Below, in pieces: positions 1 through 11,715 of a stretch of 64,000 bases of DNA; positions within the stretch are counted from its first letter, which is position 1; each line of letters begins with the position of its first letter. Position numbers and translations under genes: made by a program. Under the pieces are notes generated by a model. That model ran no database searches and was not told the origin of the DNA. It worked only from the letters and a program-made list of their open reading frames with translations. This stretch comes from Leptodactylus fallax (lineage: Eukaryota; Chordata; Amphibia; Anura; Leptodactylidae). The DNA lies in assembly GCA_947044405.1 (NCBI GenBank), contig CAMRHE010000018.1:4340001-4404000 (forward strand). The letters are read 5' to 3'.

Positions 1-478
1 TCCCACAAAAAAAGACACCCTATGCATCCCCGTACACAGAAGTGTAAAAAAGTTACGGGTATCAGAATATGGCAACTTTTAAAAAAAATATATTTTTGCA
101 CAGTTTTGGATTTTTGTTAAGGGATTAAAATGTAAATAAAACCATATAAATTTGGTATCTCCGGAATCGTATAGAAACATAGAATACAGATGACATATCA
201 TTTTGGCTGTAGAGCAAACTCTGTAAAAACGAAGCCCGTAAGAAAGTCGCACAAATGCAGTTTTTCTTCAAATCCACCCCATTCTGAATTTTTTCAAGCT
301 TCCCAGTACATTGTACAGAATAATAAATGGTAGCATCATGAAAAAATATTTGTCCCGCAAACATTAAGACGTCATATGGCTCTGAGAACGGAAAAATAAA
401 AAAGCTATTGGGTTTGGAATAGGGGTAGTCAAAAACAAAAAACAAAAATCGAAAAATGTCACCGGCGGGAAGGGGTTA
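1..478 (+). repeat. Interspersed repeat family R, copy 1 (partial)
   Basis: AT-rich repeat starting before the window. Its blocks recur in the same order at 5166-5310 (reversed), 5600-5990 joined to 10311-10545, 44290-44700 (reversed) and 55005-55500. Shared landmarks are a 'tcccgcaaaaaaagacacc' block, 'cattttggctgta', and a spaced run 'gtaaaaacgaagcccgtaagaa'. It ends in 'gaaggggttaa' at about 478. There is no protein homology; small ORFs across it are chance. The class is unknown; a non-autonomous DNA transposon is a guess. Confidence 0.6.
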
Positions 479-2336
479 AAAAGCGTATCTGTTATTAAAC
501 TACATACAGAGGGGCTTCTTTTGGTATACACTCAGTGAACCACGAATGTGAAGGTAGCTAAGGGATCATCAGACAGTTAATGCACCCTTTTTTGTCTGTT
601 CGTCCGAACTTTATATGTTGTTTTTTTAGACACTTTTTTGAATAAAGGTTAAGTTTTACACTATTTAACTGCCTTGACTGCATCAGTAGAGACCTGTCAA
701 TTCACTTTGTTATTTTTTATATTCTACTACATTATTTGCTGTGTAGAAATATCAGTTCTATCAAAAACATTGATTTATCAGGTTAATGATGTTGGACTAC
801 TATTTTTGAACACTACTGTATGAAAGTGGTTATAGATGGTACTGCAATTCCGGCATATTCAAGAGAATGATCCTCACAGAGGCTAATACATGGAACCAGG
901 AAAATACTCATTTGTACTTCACTACGCTTAGATAAACTACGAAGTGATCAAAGACCAGTAAGTGAATCTATTTTCTTGTTGATGGCTGGAATTAACAGAC
1001 CACCACATATCTAAGATTGTAGATACAATCATAAACATGTTGGAAAACTCCCTAGTACTATGGTAAGTGCAGCCAGCCTGCAAGACGCAGAAGAATTCAG
1101 CAAGATAAATAGTTTTAAAAAGTGGCTGAAATACTTTTTATAAATGTGTTCCTCTATATTCTGGTAATTTACAATATATCCAAATAATGCAGTTTTAACA
1201 TCAGCTTGCAGTCCTGCAGTTTGAGATAAAAGATGTAATGAGTACAGTACTGACATACATTAACACATGACAGTGATGTTATTACTCATATCTATGATGT
1301 CATATGCATATTTTTATGTAATATTACAATAGTCCCATGACTTACTCTGGTCACAATGTAACTGCAACTGACAGTGAAACTTACTTGCCTGTCAGCATCA
1401 TCCCACACAGTACAAGTAATTGAATTTACTCTAAGTTGAAATATATAATATATATCTATATCTATATATTTGTATTGGATTATATACAGTATATCCTATT
1501 ACTGTACATAATAATCATGATAGGTGACATTTGTCACATTGCGCTTTGTTTGCTCATCTAAATTGGTTTGACTATAATGATATATTGCAGTAACTGTAGA
1601 TTTTCCAGTGTTTGCATATGTACTTCTACCATAATTATTAATCTTTATAATATACATCATTTCTTGTAAGAATGTTTATTGTTGAGGTGTTTGCTGAATG
1701 GAAATTTACTCTAATAACTGTCTAGTAGGTGTGTGGTAGGACAATACTGACATCTATGGGTCATCTTTGGGAAGGAGTAAGAAGCCTCAGAGCATAAAGA
1801 TTTTCTCATACTTTGAAAGTATTAACTCATTATACTGTACATAATGTCTAGTACAGCAATTTTATTCAGGAAATTTAATTTGTAGATATAAGTTGATTAT
1901 TTATTTCTAGCTTATTTTATGTTTATTTTAAATAAGAATATGTAGAAATCCTTACACTACATGAAAGATGATTATCTGATAATTTGCTTATTTATTTCTA
2001 GCTAATTTATCTTACATGTATTTCTAATAGGAATATGTAGAAACTAAGTAGAAGATTATCTTGTCCACATACAAGGGTGCAGGGTATTTATAGCCATTTT
2101 CTGGAGTAAATACAATAAATGCCACACTACTGAAGTTCCTGCACTAGTTTTCTCAACCTGTGTGACTGTTGAGTAGGTTAGACTTCCAAGTTGCACATGG
2201 TCAGTTCAATATGGAATTTGTTTTCAGCATGCACCCCATTTATCATCAGGATGTGTGACCTGTTGATAAATGTGGCAGTTGTTGTATGGGGAAGAGATAC
2301 TGGTGTAGTTTTCTCATGATGCATCAATATAAACCC
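479..2336. other. AT-rich DNA, no gene seen
   Basis: No ORF with recognisable homology and no RNA gene. An AT-rich simple stretch lies near 1440-1480. An imperfect local duplication at 1893-2065 is listed separately. Confidence 0.5.
1893..2065. repeat. Imperfect tandem duplication, about 85-90 bp units
   Basis: Two adjacent, diverged copies share 'atttatttctagct' near the start, 'aatatgtagaaa' in the middle and 'gattatct' near the end. No function is apparent. Confidence 0.55.
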
Positions 2337-2562
2337 TTTGAGGCCGGAGCCCCACATTGCGAAAATGCAGCATTTTGGCAGCAGCAAAAAAAACACTGAG
2401 TTTTACAGTATCTGAAAGGTGGATGGGGTTCTAGCTAATACCATTCACACGTTACAGAAAAAAAAATCACGTTTTAGTAAATCGCGGCATGTCAATTATA
2501 CCTCCGGAAACGCTGGCATTTTCCATGTAGTTATAATAGGGGCCTTAGCGTAACTGTCCTAG
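2337..2562. mobile_element. Foldback MITE family B, copy 1 (diverged)
   Basis: It begins 'gaggccggagccccacattg' and ends 'ggggccttag', an inverted-terminal pattern shared by many copies here (12143, 17241, 43155 and others). The internal signature 'atgtcaattatacctccgga' matches the family. It is non-coding and non-autonomous; the parent transposase is not identifiable from the window. Confidence 0.6.
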
Positions 2563-5165
2563 GCCATAAACCCCTTCACTACCCTAGAGCTCTAGAGATC
2601 TTGCCAATATCTGCAGGGAAATTAAGACTATTCAGATGTTTTGCAAAGCGATAACAGAAAATCATATTATTTTATAATCATTATTTAAAATATGAAAATA
2701 TGTAACTTGTGGTTCAGCTAACAGAAGGGGGCGCACATGTTGTATGCAGTAAAGTTCAGATATATCTGCATATAAATCCACGTTTGTATTAATTGTCTCA
2801 AGACCTACCATTGGACAACCGATTATTCACACAAAGCACAGACAAATGAAATTCTGCCAATACAATTACCCATTTCAGTTATTTAACTGAAAAAATTTGT
2901 AACAAATTTACCAGGAAATCTTTGTCAACTCCAAATATGTTTGAATCAAATAAGTCTAAAGTAAGTAATCAAATAAGTATAAAAAGTAATCAAATAAGAA
3001 TCAGGGTTCATTTATGTGGCACACTGTAATATCATGCACTTTACATTGTATGTGATATGCTTAGAGTTTTATGGAGATTAGTTGTGTCTGATCTCGGCCT
3101 TTCATATGTGTTTCTTGTTATCTTGTCATGCAGTCTTATTTCCATTTTGGTGCATTTTCTTAAATGCAAGTACATTCTGTGTGTGATATACTGTAGTCTG
3201 TACTCCTGAATTTGTCATTTCCAAATACAAAAATATATTGACATTAGTCTGCTCTTACAAGTGTTTTTTATGGATCTAGCCAAAAAATGAATGTGTTGTA
3301 TCTATTTGCATCACCTGAAGCAGGACAGAATAGCACACATATACAAAAAAATCTTGTAAATGGATAAAATACATCAGTCTTTTTGCTGGATCAACCAAAA
3401 AACTGCTTCCCTGCTGTAAAAAATATGGTGTGAAAGTAGCCTATTAACAGATATCTTGTACTCTATATATTGTCTCAGGAACTCAAAATATGTAAATGGA
3501 AAACTAACATAACATTTGCTTATTTATATAATAAAATACTCCACTGCCTATTTATAGTCATAGGTAATTGATAATTGATATTGTGTAGATTTACACGAAA
3601 TGTGTGCCATTTATTAACATGTAGTATTGTTATGAGAGATGTCATTTATATGGTTAGGTAGATAGACAGAGATTAGATAGACAGGTAGGTAAAGAAATGT
3701 CACACTAAATAAATAAATCACATTGGAAGTGACAGCATTTATAATGCATGCAAAATGCTGTTATTTAAAATTGTTGTTCTTATTGGATAGCAATTACTTC
3801 TGCAAAATAGAGAGGTCTTTTGGGTGTATGGTTAAACTCATTAAATCCAAGTATATGAGGACGCCACATATGTGCATATCAGTGGATTATGACAATCCTT
3901 AAAATGCAATGGACTATATTTAGTGTGACACTTTCACTTTTATGTGTCCTTTTGGAAATGACACAGGTATGTTTCTGGTAATGTGATACTAAGTTTGTGG
4001 TTTGACATAACATGACACGATACTGCAAGCTTTTAGGCCACATGCACACAATTGTGTATAGGTCTTTGATAAACAGACCGGACAGAATATGGAAGGAATT
4101 CATATGCTATCTGTGCATTCCATGGACTCATACACTTAAATGAATGAGCTCAGATTCCAAAAAAGAATAGGACTTGCCCTGAGTTTTACAGACCTGTGAA
4201 AATGATGGTTGTGTGCCTGAGGCCATAGAAATAAATGGGTCAGTGTGCTGTTATAAAAAAGGATTGCACGAAAAATACAAACTTGTGCGCAGGACCTTCC
4301 CATGGCCTTCTGCATATACGCCTGCTGAATTACCAGAACTAGATTACATTATACAATGATCAAGAAAGAAAATATTCTTCTACATTTTTAACTATTCATT
4401 ATTTGCATAAACTTTTCATTTATGCACAGAAATTTTTTTAAAATATAGAAGACTCCTCAGTGTTTACCATGATAAAAACACTTTTTTTTTTCTCTAAAAC
4501 TAAATAGTCAGCTCACAATACAGTCTCTAGCATTATCCGTTACTTAGTCAAGGCTTTTAGAAAAAAAAATTATCTTTCTTTCTTTTTTTATTTCTTTTTA
4601 TATCTATGTATATTAATTGCATGTATTTAGTAAATTCTTTTTATGTATTTTCTCATTAAAAAGTTGTTTATGCAGCTCTGTAGTATTTTCTATAAAAAAA
4701 CAACGCTGCAAACACATCTGTGTCAGTACTCTTTTTTGTAGATTCCTAATTTGGTCAGTTTAAAAATAATATTAAAATTAACTTTAAAAACGGGAACAAA
4801 TTTATATTTACAAGAAATAAAGAGGTATCTTCACCATTGCTTATTGTGCCGTAGGGGCTTTTATTTTAACACATTCATTTTGGTTTTTCTACCTATTTGT
4901 GCTTTAGACACTAGATGGCACTCGTGTGAATCTTTTATTAAGCAGTCCATGAAATGTTCTTTAGTGTATAAACTATTTTTGCAAATGTAAAGGGCCACCA
5001 ATTTTTTTTTCCCACACATTCACTAGTGCCGACGTCTGCTAAGTATAGATATTAGTCTAGTAATGAAGTATAATAGTTCTCAATACAGAACAACGGTTTA
5101 TAACAGAAGGCCAATGCTTTGTCTGCACCATTACACAACAAACAACTGACTCAAAATAATGAGGT
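2563..5165. other. AT-rich DNA, no gene seen
   Basis: No gene or RNA feature recognised. A short imperfect GATA/TAGA-type tract lies at about 3651-3694. The short ORFs have no recognisable similarity. Confidence 0.5.
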
Positions 5166-5310
5166 ACAGTTTCATTCATTTATTTTTTATTTTCGTTTTT
5201 GACTCCCTGCCTTCCAAACCCCATAAAATATGAGGGCTTAATATTTGCAGGACAAAATGTTCTTCATAATGGTACCATTTATTATTCTGCACAATGTACT
5301 GAAGATGTTT
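5166..5310 (-). repeat. Repeat family R fragment (reversed)
   Basis: The reverse complement matches about positions 290-440 of copy 1, including 'acattgtgcagaataataaa' and 'gaacattttgtcctgcaaa'. Confidence 0.55.
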
Positions 5311-5339
5311 GGGTATGATTCCGGCATCGCCATATTCTG

Positions 5340-5580
5340 TATAGCGAATCTGCCATAGACTGCAATACAGTAGTGCCATGCCATGAGTAAGGGACGTATG
5401 TCTCGAAAGACATAGGCATGTTTTTCCTTCGACTACCAAACCTGTAGATTGATTTTTACTTGACTTGGTGCTGAACTATATTTTACATGAAGAGTGGCTG
5501 TCATAGTACAGTAACTACTGAAGCCTGCCAGCAGGCTTCTATAGTTATATAGCGAATCTGCCATAGACTGCAATACAGAA
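5340..5580. repeat. 31-bp direct repeat flanking about 180 bp
   Basis: A 31-bp sequence beginning 'tatagcgaatctgccatag' and ending 'actgcaatacag' occurs at about 5340-5370 and again at 5548-5578. This suggests two overlapping or rearranged repeat copies. Confidence 0.55.
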
Positions 5581-5989
5581 GTATTGCAGTCTGTGGCACA
5601 AGCTATCTGAACATCGCATATTCAAGTCCCCTAGGGGGCTTAAAAAAAAAAAGGTTTGAAAAATATATACTGTATTTTTTAATTATTTTCTTTTTTTAAA
5701 AAAAATTTGTAAAAACCTAAAAGTTTAAATCACCCCGCTTTCCCTAGATCACATATAAATATAAATAAATAAAAGTAAACATAAACACATTAGGCAAGTC
5801 CGAAAATTCCCAAACTATTAAAATATAAAAAAAAAAAATCAAAATGGCTCAATTGGCATTTTTTCGCCAATTTGCCTCTCTAAAAAATAGAATAAAAAGT
5901 GATCAAAACATCATACATTCCCCTGCATGGTATCTATAAAAACTACATATTGTCCCGCAAAAAAAGACACCTTACACAGTTTCGTACAC

Positions 5990-6003
5990 TGAAATATAAA
6001 AAT
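5990..6003. repeat. Target-site duplication, left copy
   Basis: 'tgaaatataaaaat' at 5990-6003 is repeated exactly at 10297-10310. It flanks the Penelope-like element and lies inside repeat R. Confidence 0.8.
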
Positions 6004-6068
6004 TCTTTTGCAGTAGATGTGGATAGTACCACCAGTACGTAAGGAGTAGGGTCCCAACCCTTAACTTG

Positions 6069-6421
6069 TCATAGATAATGGACTCCGTACTAAAAAGCGT
6101 TTTGAATAGTGAAATTTATTTCCAAAATATAATGAGTAGAGTACAATTCAAGTTGTAACGTTTCGGTCTCATTGACCTTCATCAGACTCTACAATGACAA
6201 TAAACCAAATAGTGACAAATGTGAAAAAATACAATAATACACATTAAATATACATCAGGTATATATCAACAATAGTCGCATCAGATTCAGTACATAGCAA
6301 AATCAAGAGATCACATAGCCCAGCTGGGGTGATCACCTGGAACAGTGTTACCTATTTCATCATTATGACAAAAAAATAAGTAAGTTGTGAGCCGAAGTAT
6401 GTGAGGAGAAGTGATAATATC
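6069..6421 (-). repeat. Left terminal repeat (pLTR) of the Penelope-like element, inverted
   Basis: Reverse complement of 9947-10299, nearly identical by eye from 'catagataatggactccg' to 'gtgataatatc'. The ORF opens within four bases of its inner edge. It lacks the promoter-like block that precedes the right copy. Confidence 0.85.
6136..6192 (-). ncRNA. Hammerhead-type ribozyme motif in the left pLTR
   Basis: Read on the minus strand it holds CTGATGA, a stem II hairpin (GGTC/GACC) and GAAAC, then a loop closed by TACAA/TTGTA, with 7-bp outer pairing GTAGAGT/ACTCTAC. It is the inverted twin of 10176-10232. Pairing was checked by eye only. Confidence 0.65.
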
Positions 6422-8956
6422 GTGTCTACAAATGGCAAGATGGCTACCCTTCCTACAGACAAGATCAACGAACTCGGACATTTTCATCAAATTCATCACG
6501 TTCTAGTTCAAACAGTGACAGATCATATGACCGAGACCATACAACATTTTTTTCTTCCCCAGGTTTACAGAGAGGACGTAGCAACAAAAGGAGGGGCAAG
6601 GTTGTGGGACCTGACGCTGGTTCATCTACCACCACTTCTACTATGACCACGCGCTCTCAGGTAAGGGAAGTGTCCAACCCTTCATTAGTGGTTAACATTT
6701 CTTCCCATACTCTCAGCCCGACTGAATATCAGGTTCTACAAAAAGGTCTATCCTTTTGCCCCAACTGTAAATATGACTTATTTCAATTAGACCTGGATCT
6801 TCATAGATTTTACAGGTCATTAAGATTGAAGGTTCACTTCTCTAGTGTATCGCAAGTTTCTGAGATTCGTCCTCCTAAAACCCATGATGGTTTGATAACA
6901 GCTAAGAACCTAGGTCTTAAGAACAAGAGTATATATACTCCCCCCAGAAACTCCCCACCACTTGAAACCATGATTTCATTTGTCCAAAATGATGTCAAAA
7001 TGTTTAGACATCAGGTTGAAGATGGTCACTTTACATGTAAATCCAACTTATCCAAAATGGATAGAGATGCTCTTAAGAGTCTCACACAAGATAAATCAGT
7101 AATTATAAAACCGGCAGATAAGGGGGGGTGCTCTTGTTCTTATGGACAAAAAAGATTATATTTTTTAGATCAAAAGACAATTGGAGAATAGAGATGTATA
7201 TGGTATTTTATCTCATAACCCTGTATACACTATTACTCAAAAAATACAGCTATTATTACAAAGACATCGGGATATAGGCACAATTGACTTGGATACAATT
7301 GCATATCTTACTAAAGTACATCCGATAACCCCTGTTTTTTACATTTTACCAAAAATACACAAGAAGCTGGACAAACCTCTGGGTCGTCCAATTGCTGCCT
7401 CTACAGAATCGGTTCTTTCTCCTTTGGCTATTTTTGTGGAGAAGATTCTGACCCCACTTATCAGAAAAACAAAGTCCTTTTTGCTGGATACCAACATGTT
7501 TTTATCTCTTATTAGAGAACTTGGTACACTGCCACCCAATTCCATTTTGGTAACATTGGATGTGGTATCTCTCTATACCTCCATCCAGTATGTAAAGGGT
7601 ATCCATGCAACGAAGACATTACTTGAATCTTCTGACCTACATCCCAATGTCATTAAATTTTGTCTGGACCTTGTACAGCTAATACTTGTGGAGAATTATT
7701 TTTTATTTCAAGACACTTTCTATATCCAGAAACAGGGAACTGCTATGGGTTCAAACATGGCACCACCATATGCAAATGGATATATGTCCTTTTTTGAGGA
7801 AAATTTTATTTATGTTAAGTCCCTTTTTTTGCAATATTCTCTGATTTGGAAGAGATATATTGATGATATCTTCTGTATTTGGACAGACCCACAGAGTACC
7901 CTTTTGGAGTTCACAGAGTATTTAAATAGCATTTGGCCAGAATTACAATTCACTTTACATTTTGATTCTACTAGTATCAGTTTTTTGGACACAATGGTAT
8001 ATAAAAAATCAGATAATGCTCTTGGTACGGACCTGTATACTAAGGACATGGATAGAAATAGTTTTCTTCATTATGGTAGCTTTCACCCTGTGGCCACTAA
8101 AAGATCCCTACCCAAGTCTCAATTTTCTCGTATCTCCCGCATTGTAGATGATCCTATTAAAAGAGAGGCAAGACTGTCGTAAGCGAGTAATACATTTTTA
8201 GAACGCGGCTACCCATCATCAGTACTGGAACAATCACGGAGGGATATCAACACACCACATACCATCACTTGTACCACAAAACCTAAACGACTGGCTTTTG
8301 TACATACTTATCACCCATTTGCATATCGCATACATCAGATACTTAGGAAACATTGGAAGTTGTTAGGTGTAGCTTACCCACAGATAAGTGAGTTCCAGAC
8401 GCCATTTCTCCCTTGTTACAGATGACCAAGAAACATTAAAGACAGACTGGTCAGAGCAGACATAGGCTCTGAGGTCAAACCCTTGAGACAGGAATTTTTG
8501 AGCACCCCGAGAAATGGTACTTTTGCATGTCTTTCATGTAACCAGTGCTCCAATATTATTAAGGGTGACAGCGTGCATCATCCTCTCAATGGAGAACGGA
8601 TTCTAATTAAAGACTTCTTTACATGCAATTCCAATTTTGTGGTGTATTTAATTAAGTGTCCATGCAGTCTCGCATACGTTGGGGAGACAACCCAACGTGT
8701 GCGAGACCGCATCAAACAACATAAGTCTAACATACGGTGCCAGAATTTATTATTACCCATACCTGCCCATTTTATCAAACACAAACATACAGTGGCACAA
8801 CTTAGATTCCAGGTTTTGGAACATGTCACTTCCCCTAGGAGAGGTGGCAATAGAACTATGCTCCTTAAAAAGAGGGAGGCATATTGGATTCACAGGTTAT
8901 AGACCTTGGAACCTCAAGGGTTAAACCGTGAATATGAAATTTCAGCATTTATTTAA
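6418..8956 (+). pseudogene. Penelope-like RT plus GIY-YIG endonuclease, decayed
   Basis: The protein would copy element RNA into DNA at a nick made by its own endonuclease. The frame opens at 6418, right after two stops and the inverted pLTR, with a Ser/Arg-rich N-terminus and no clear ATG. It shifts frame at a G7 run (7122-7128) and then stays in one frame to 8956, broken by TAG 7166, TAA 8180, TGA 8423 and TAG 8900. RT motifs are visible: 'TLDVVSLYTSI', 'GTAMGSNMAPPYAN' and catalytic 'YIDDIF'. The C-terminal part has CX2C-type cysteines ('CLSCNQC') followed by the GIY-YIG module ('VVYLIKCPC', 'AYVGETTQRVRDRIKQHK') and a late acidic residue in 'KKREAYW'. Catalytic RT aspartates are kept, so decay looks moderate. 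Confidence 0.9.
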
Positions 8957-9540
8957 GTAGATTGTTGTCAACTATATTATGTACATTTTAAAACTGTACT
9001 GTGATTAAATTGCTTAACAACATGTCCTACTTTCTAGATACGTTGATTGGGTGGAATCCCTACACTATCTTCATCTGGAATCTCTACCACAGTATCCTTA
9101 TTTACACTATATGGGTTTGTAGTCTTCTCATAGTCTATCTGTGACTCCTTTATTCTTCTTAAATACTTTACTCCCTTTTAATTTTTTCTTAATACCTTAC
9201 TCCCTCTTATTCTTTTTCTTTTTCTTTCCCTTTCTTTTTAATAGTTTATTATTATTATTATTTTATTTTTTATTTGTCCCATAGTTATTCCCGAACTATT
9301 GGCATTTCATCTTACATTTCGTGTGGTTTTTGTAGGATAGTAGTAATCTCCTTTTTCTATAATTGTTTACATACTGGTTCCATTACAATAGATTATAGGT
9401 TTTTAGCACATTTATATAGTTTAGACCATATAACAGGCTTCTATTTTGCTTGTACAACTGCTACTAGCGCTATTTGCATGAATGGACTAAGTTTGTCCTT
9501 TCTATCCTTTTTTGACCTTCTTCCTGTTTCAAATGCCCCA
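8957..9540 (+). other. Non-coding 3' region of the Penelope-like element
   Basis: AT-rich spacer between the end of the GIY-YIG frame and the promoter-like block, with a short TTA-rich microsatellite at about 9245-9275. No further ORF. Confidence 0.6.
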
Positions 9541-9620
9541 CTTCCGGTGGGAACGACGAACTGCGCATGCGCGAAATAGCGGTGACGTCATCGGCGTCTC
9601 GCGCGCTTATTATAAGTATC
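9541..9620 (+). promoter_or_regulatory. Promoter-like block in the Penelope-like element
   Basis: A sharp GC-rich island in AT-rich DNA holds, in order, 'acttccgg' (ETS-like, 9540-9547), 'tgcgcatgcgc' (perfect NRF-1-type palindrome, 9562-9572), 'tgacgtca' (perfect CRE/ATF site, 9583-9590) and 'ttattataag' (TATA-like, 9607-9616). Site names come from known consensus sequences. Promoter activity is inferred. It points toward the right pLTR, consistent with transcription beginning upstream of, or in, a terminal repeat. Confidence 0.55.
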
Positions 9621-9946
9621 CTAACATCACACAGCAGCGGTAGCGCCATACATATAGCAGATTCTGCTGCCTGATGCATCTTATGCGCCTTATATCGCTT
9701 TGGGATCATTTCCTGCTTACTACTTTTCAAGGTTGGTCTACTATATGCCTCTTCAACTTCACTCTGCTGTTTTATGCTAGATCTGGATTACTTAGTGAAT
9801 AGGTAGAGTGTTCCACCCCTCCTTGTTTCACCTCCTATAATCTATCTCAGACATATAATTAGTTCTATCCATTCATGTTCACATACTATCCCCTTTTTCT
9901 ATCTGGATACCACTTTTTCCTTTACTTTTTATGCAGAACTGTTATG

Positions 9947-10299
9947 GATATTATCACTTCTCCTCACATACTTCGGCTCACAACTTACTTATTTTTTTGT
10001 CATAATGATGAAATAGGTAACACTGTTCCAGGTGATCACCCCAGCTGGGCTATGTGATCTCTTGATTTTGCTATGTACTGAATCTGATGCGACTATTGTT
10101 GATATATACCTGATGTATATTTAATGTGTATTATTGTATTTTTTCACATTTGTCACTATTTGGTTTATTGTCATTGTAGAGTCTGATGAAGGTCAATGAG
10201 ACCGAAACGTTACAACTTGAATTGTACTCTACTCATTATATTTTGGAAATAAATTTCACTATTCAAAACGCTTTTTAGTACGGAGTCCATTATCTATGA
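9947..10299 (+). repeat. Right terminal repeat (pLTR) of the Penelope-like element
   Basis: Forward copy of the terminal sequence, running into the right target-site duplication at 10297-10310. It contains the hammerhead-type motif at 10176-10232 and 'aataaa' near 10248, a possible polyadenylation signal. Confidence 0.85.
10176..10232 (+). ncRNA. Hammerhead-type ribozyme motif in the right pLTR
   Basis: CTGATGA at 10183-10189, stem II GGTC...GACC, GAAAC at 10204-10208, then TACAA...TTGTA forming a stem III-like hairpin, and outer pairing GTAGAGT/ACTCTAC. The probable cleavage site is at GTA just before CTCTAC (10226/10227). The register of stem I at the core is one base off ideal, so activity is uncertain. 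Hammerheads in Penelope-like elements are established knowledge. Confidence 0.65.
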
Positions 10300-10545
10300 A
10301 ATATAAAAATGTTACAGGTGCCAGAATATGGTTATTCAAAGAAAATTTTTTTATTTTTGTAGTATTAAGTTATTAAAACATGAAAAGAACTATATAAATT
10401 TGGCATCACCGTGATCGTACTGACCCAGAGAATAAAGCTAACATAGCATTTTTTTTGGCACAGTGGAAGCCGTAAAAACAAAACTCGTAAGAAAATAACA
10501 ACACAAAAATGAAAAATGTCTGCGTCAAGTAAAGGTTAATATAAT

Positions 10546-10775
10546 AGTAATTTGTAAAATATAATCTTCACCCACTGAAAGTCATTAACAAAATTGTATA
10601 TCACTAGAAAAAGTCCAATGAAATCCCCATTTCCCTTCCACTGTGTGAGCACTGTTCCCATTGGACACAACCTGTGGTCCATCTTCAAAGAGAGGGCACA
10701 TAGGTGTAGTTACAGGTTCAGTGCAGATTAAATGCATGTTAGTTTTAAAAAACAGTCATATATTGGGAAAACCGT
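10546..10775. other. No feature seen
   Basis: AT-rich spacer between repeat R and the next MITE. Confidence 0.4.
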
Positions 10776-11005
10776 TTAAGGCTGAGGCCCCATGTTGAGG
10801 AAACGCAGCTTTTTTTTTGTTGCAGTTTTTGCTGCGCTTTTATGAGCCAAAGTCAGGAGTGGATTGAGCAGAAGGTAGAAGTATAAATCCTTCCTATATA
10901 TTTCCCACTCCTTTTGTAGCCATTCTTGGCTTTGGCTCAAAAAACTGCAGCAAAAAACTGCAACAAAAAAGCAGTGTTTCCACAAATTGGGGCCACAGCC
11001 TTAAA
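10776..11005. mobile_element. Foldback MITE family A, copy 1
   Basis: A nearly complete inverted repeat of about 230 bp with ends 'ttaaggctgaggccccat' and 'ggggccacagccttaa'. The arms include 'tttgagccaaagccaggag'-type sequence, so a transcript would fold as one long hairpin. Other copies: 28258-28482, 50996-51187, 52911-53098. Non-coding. Confidence 0.75.
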
Positions 11006-11474
11006 AGAGCATGGCATCCGTCCATATGTACATAACATTATGGGGATCATAGGACTTTAACTATCCCTGCTCTAGCTTTCTAGTGCAAACACAGCTTTAG
11101 CAATGCCTAAGTGACAGAAACAGATATGGCTCTGAGTAGCCTGTGATAACAGCCTGTAATTTAACTTTTTTTTTTAGTGTTTGGCAAGGAGATATCAGGC
11201 CACATTTACACTACCACTTCTTCATTTTTATTTTTTTTTATTAAAGAGGTAGATTATATAGCTTCATTGTCTTTTGGTGTTTGGCAAGGAAAAAAAAAAC
11301 AGATTATGCAAGATACATTCAAGCAGTGCTGCATCTGCCATGTGGGGAAATGAGTATCTCACATTAGGCAACAGAATGCGAGGTCCCTGAGAGGGTGGCA
11401 CTGACAGTATTTATTAGCAGTTTTATTCAGACCTAACACATACAAACCAGAATTGCTATTATTATACTCTGGGG
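11006..11474. other. No gene seen
   Basis: AT-rich sequence with a short internal repeat 'tgtttggcaagga' at about 11179 and 11279. Nothing else recognised. Confidence 0.4.
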
Positions 11475-11639
11475 CAGAGGTGTACCTAGGGGTTTAGAAC
11501 AGGGTGGGCGAACATGTCCAAGTGGGCCCCCAACTTGGACATGTTCGTATACCGATATTACGAGTATACGGTGAGCGTATAGTGGTATATAGCGGCTCTA
11601 CAGACAATTTAGGTGAATACAGTGCAGTAACATATAGTG

Positions 11640-11715
11640 ACTTACCGGTGACGTCTTTTATCTGGACGGCCATGACCACTTCTTCCAGTCTCTGTAAAGT
11701 TTGCAACACAGACAT
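11640..11715 (-). other. Candidate exon remnant with splice-donor-like end (copy F)
   Basis: On the minus strand an ATG at 11715 starts 'MSVLQTLQRLEEVVMAVQ', followed by a donor-like GTAAGT at 11645-11640. The same segment occurs in copies E (22769-22873, plus) and B1 (35614-35735, minus). It may be coding residue of an ancestral element or plain non-coding homology. Confidence 0.3.

Larger units (their letters stand above)
6004..10296 (+). mobile_element. Penelope-like retroelement with inverted terminal copies
   Basis: About 4.3 kb between exact 14-bp target-site duplications. It carries a decayed ORF with a Penelope-type reverse transcriptase and a C-terminal GIY-YIG endonuclease (6418-8956). 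A 353-bp terminal sequence is present inverted at the left (6069-6421) and forward at the right (9947-10299), each with a hammerhead-type motif. About 65 bp (6004-6068) lie outside the left inverted copy. Terminal repeats in either orientation (pLTRs), GIY-YIG and hammerheads are established traits of Penelope-like elements. The ORF has one frameshift and four nonsense codons, so this copy cannot encode its own protein. Confidence 0.9.
5600..10545 (+). repeat. Repeat family R, copy split by a Penelope-like insertion
   Basis: The left part (5600-5990) and right part (10311-10545) join into one copy comparable to 1-478 once the 4.3-kb retroelement and one copy of its 14-bp target duplication are removed. 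This makes the repeat older than the insertion. Confidence 0.7.

Noticed and set aside
6401..6646. 81-residue ORF near the start of the Penelope element
   Set aside because: Wrong frame; the Ser/Arg-rich N-terminus continuous with the RT region is in another frame open from 6418.
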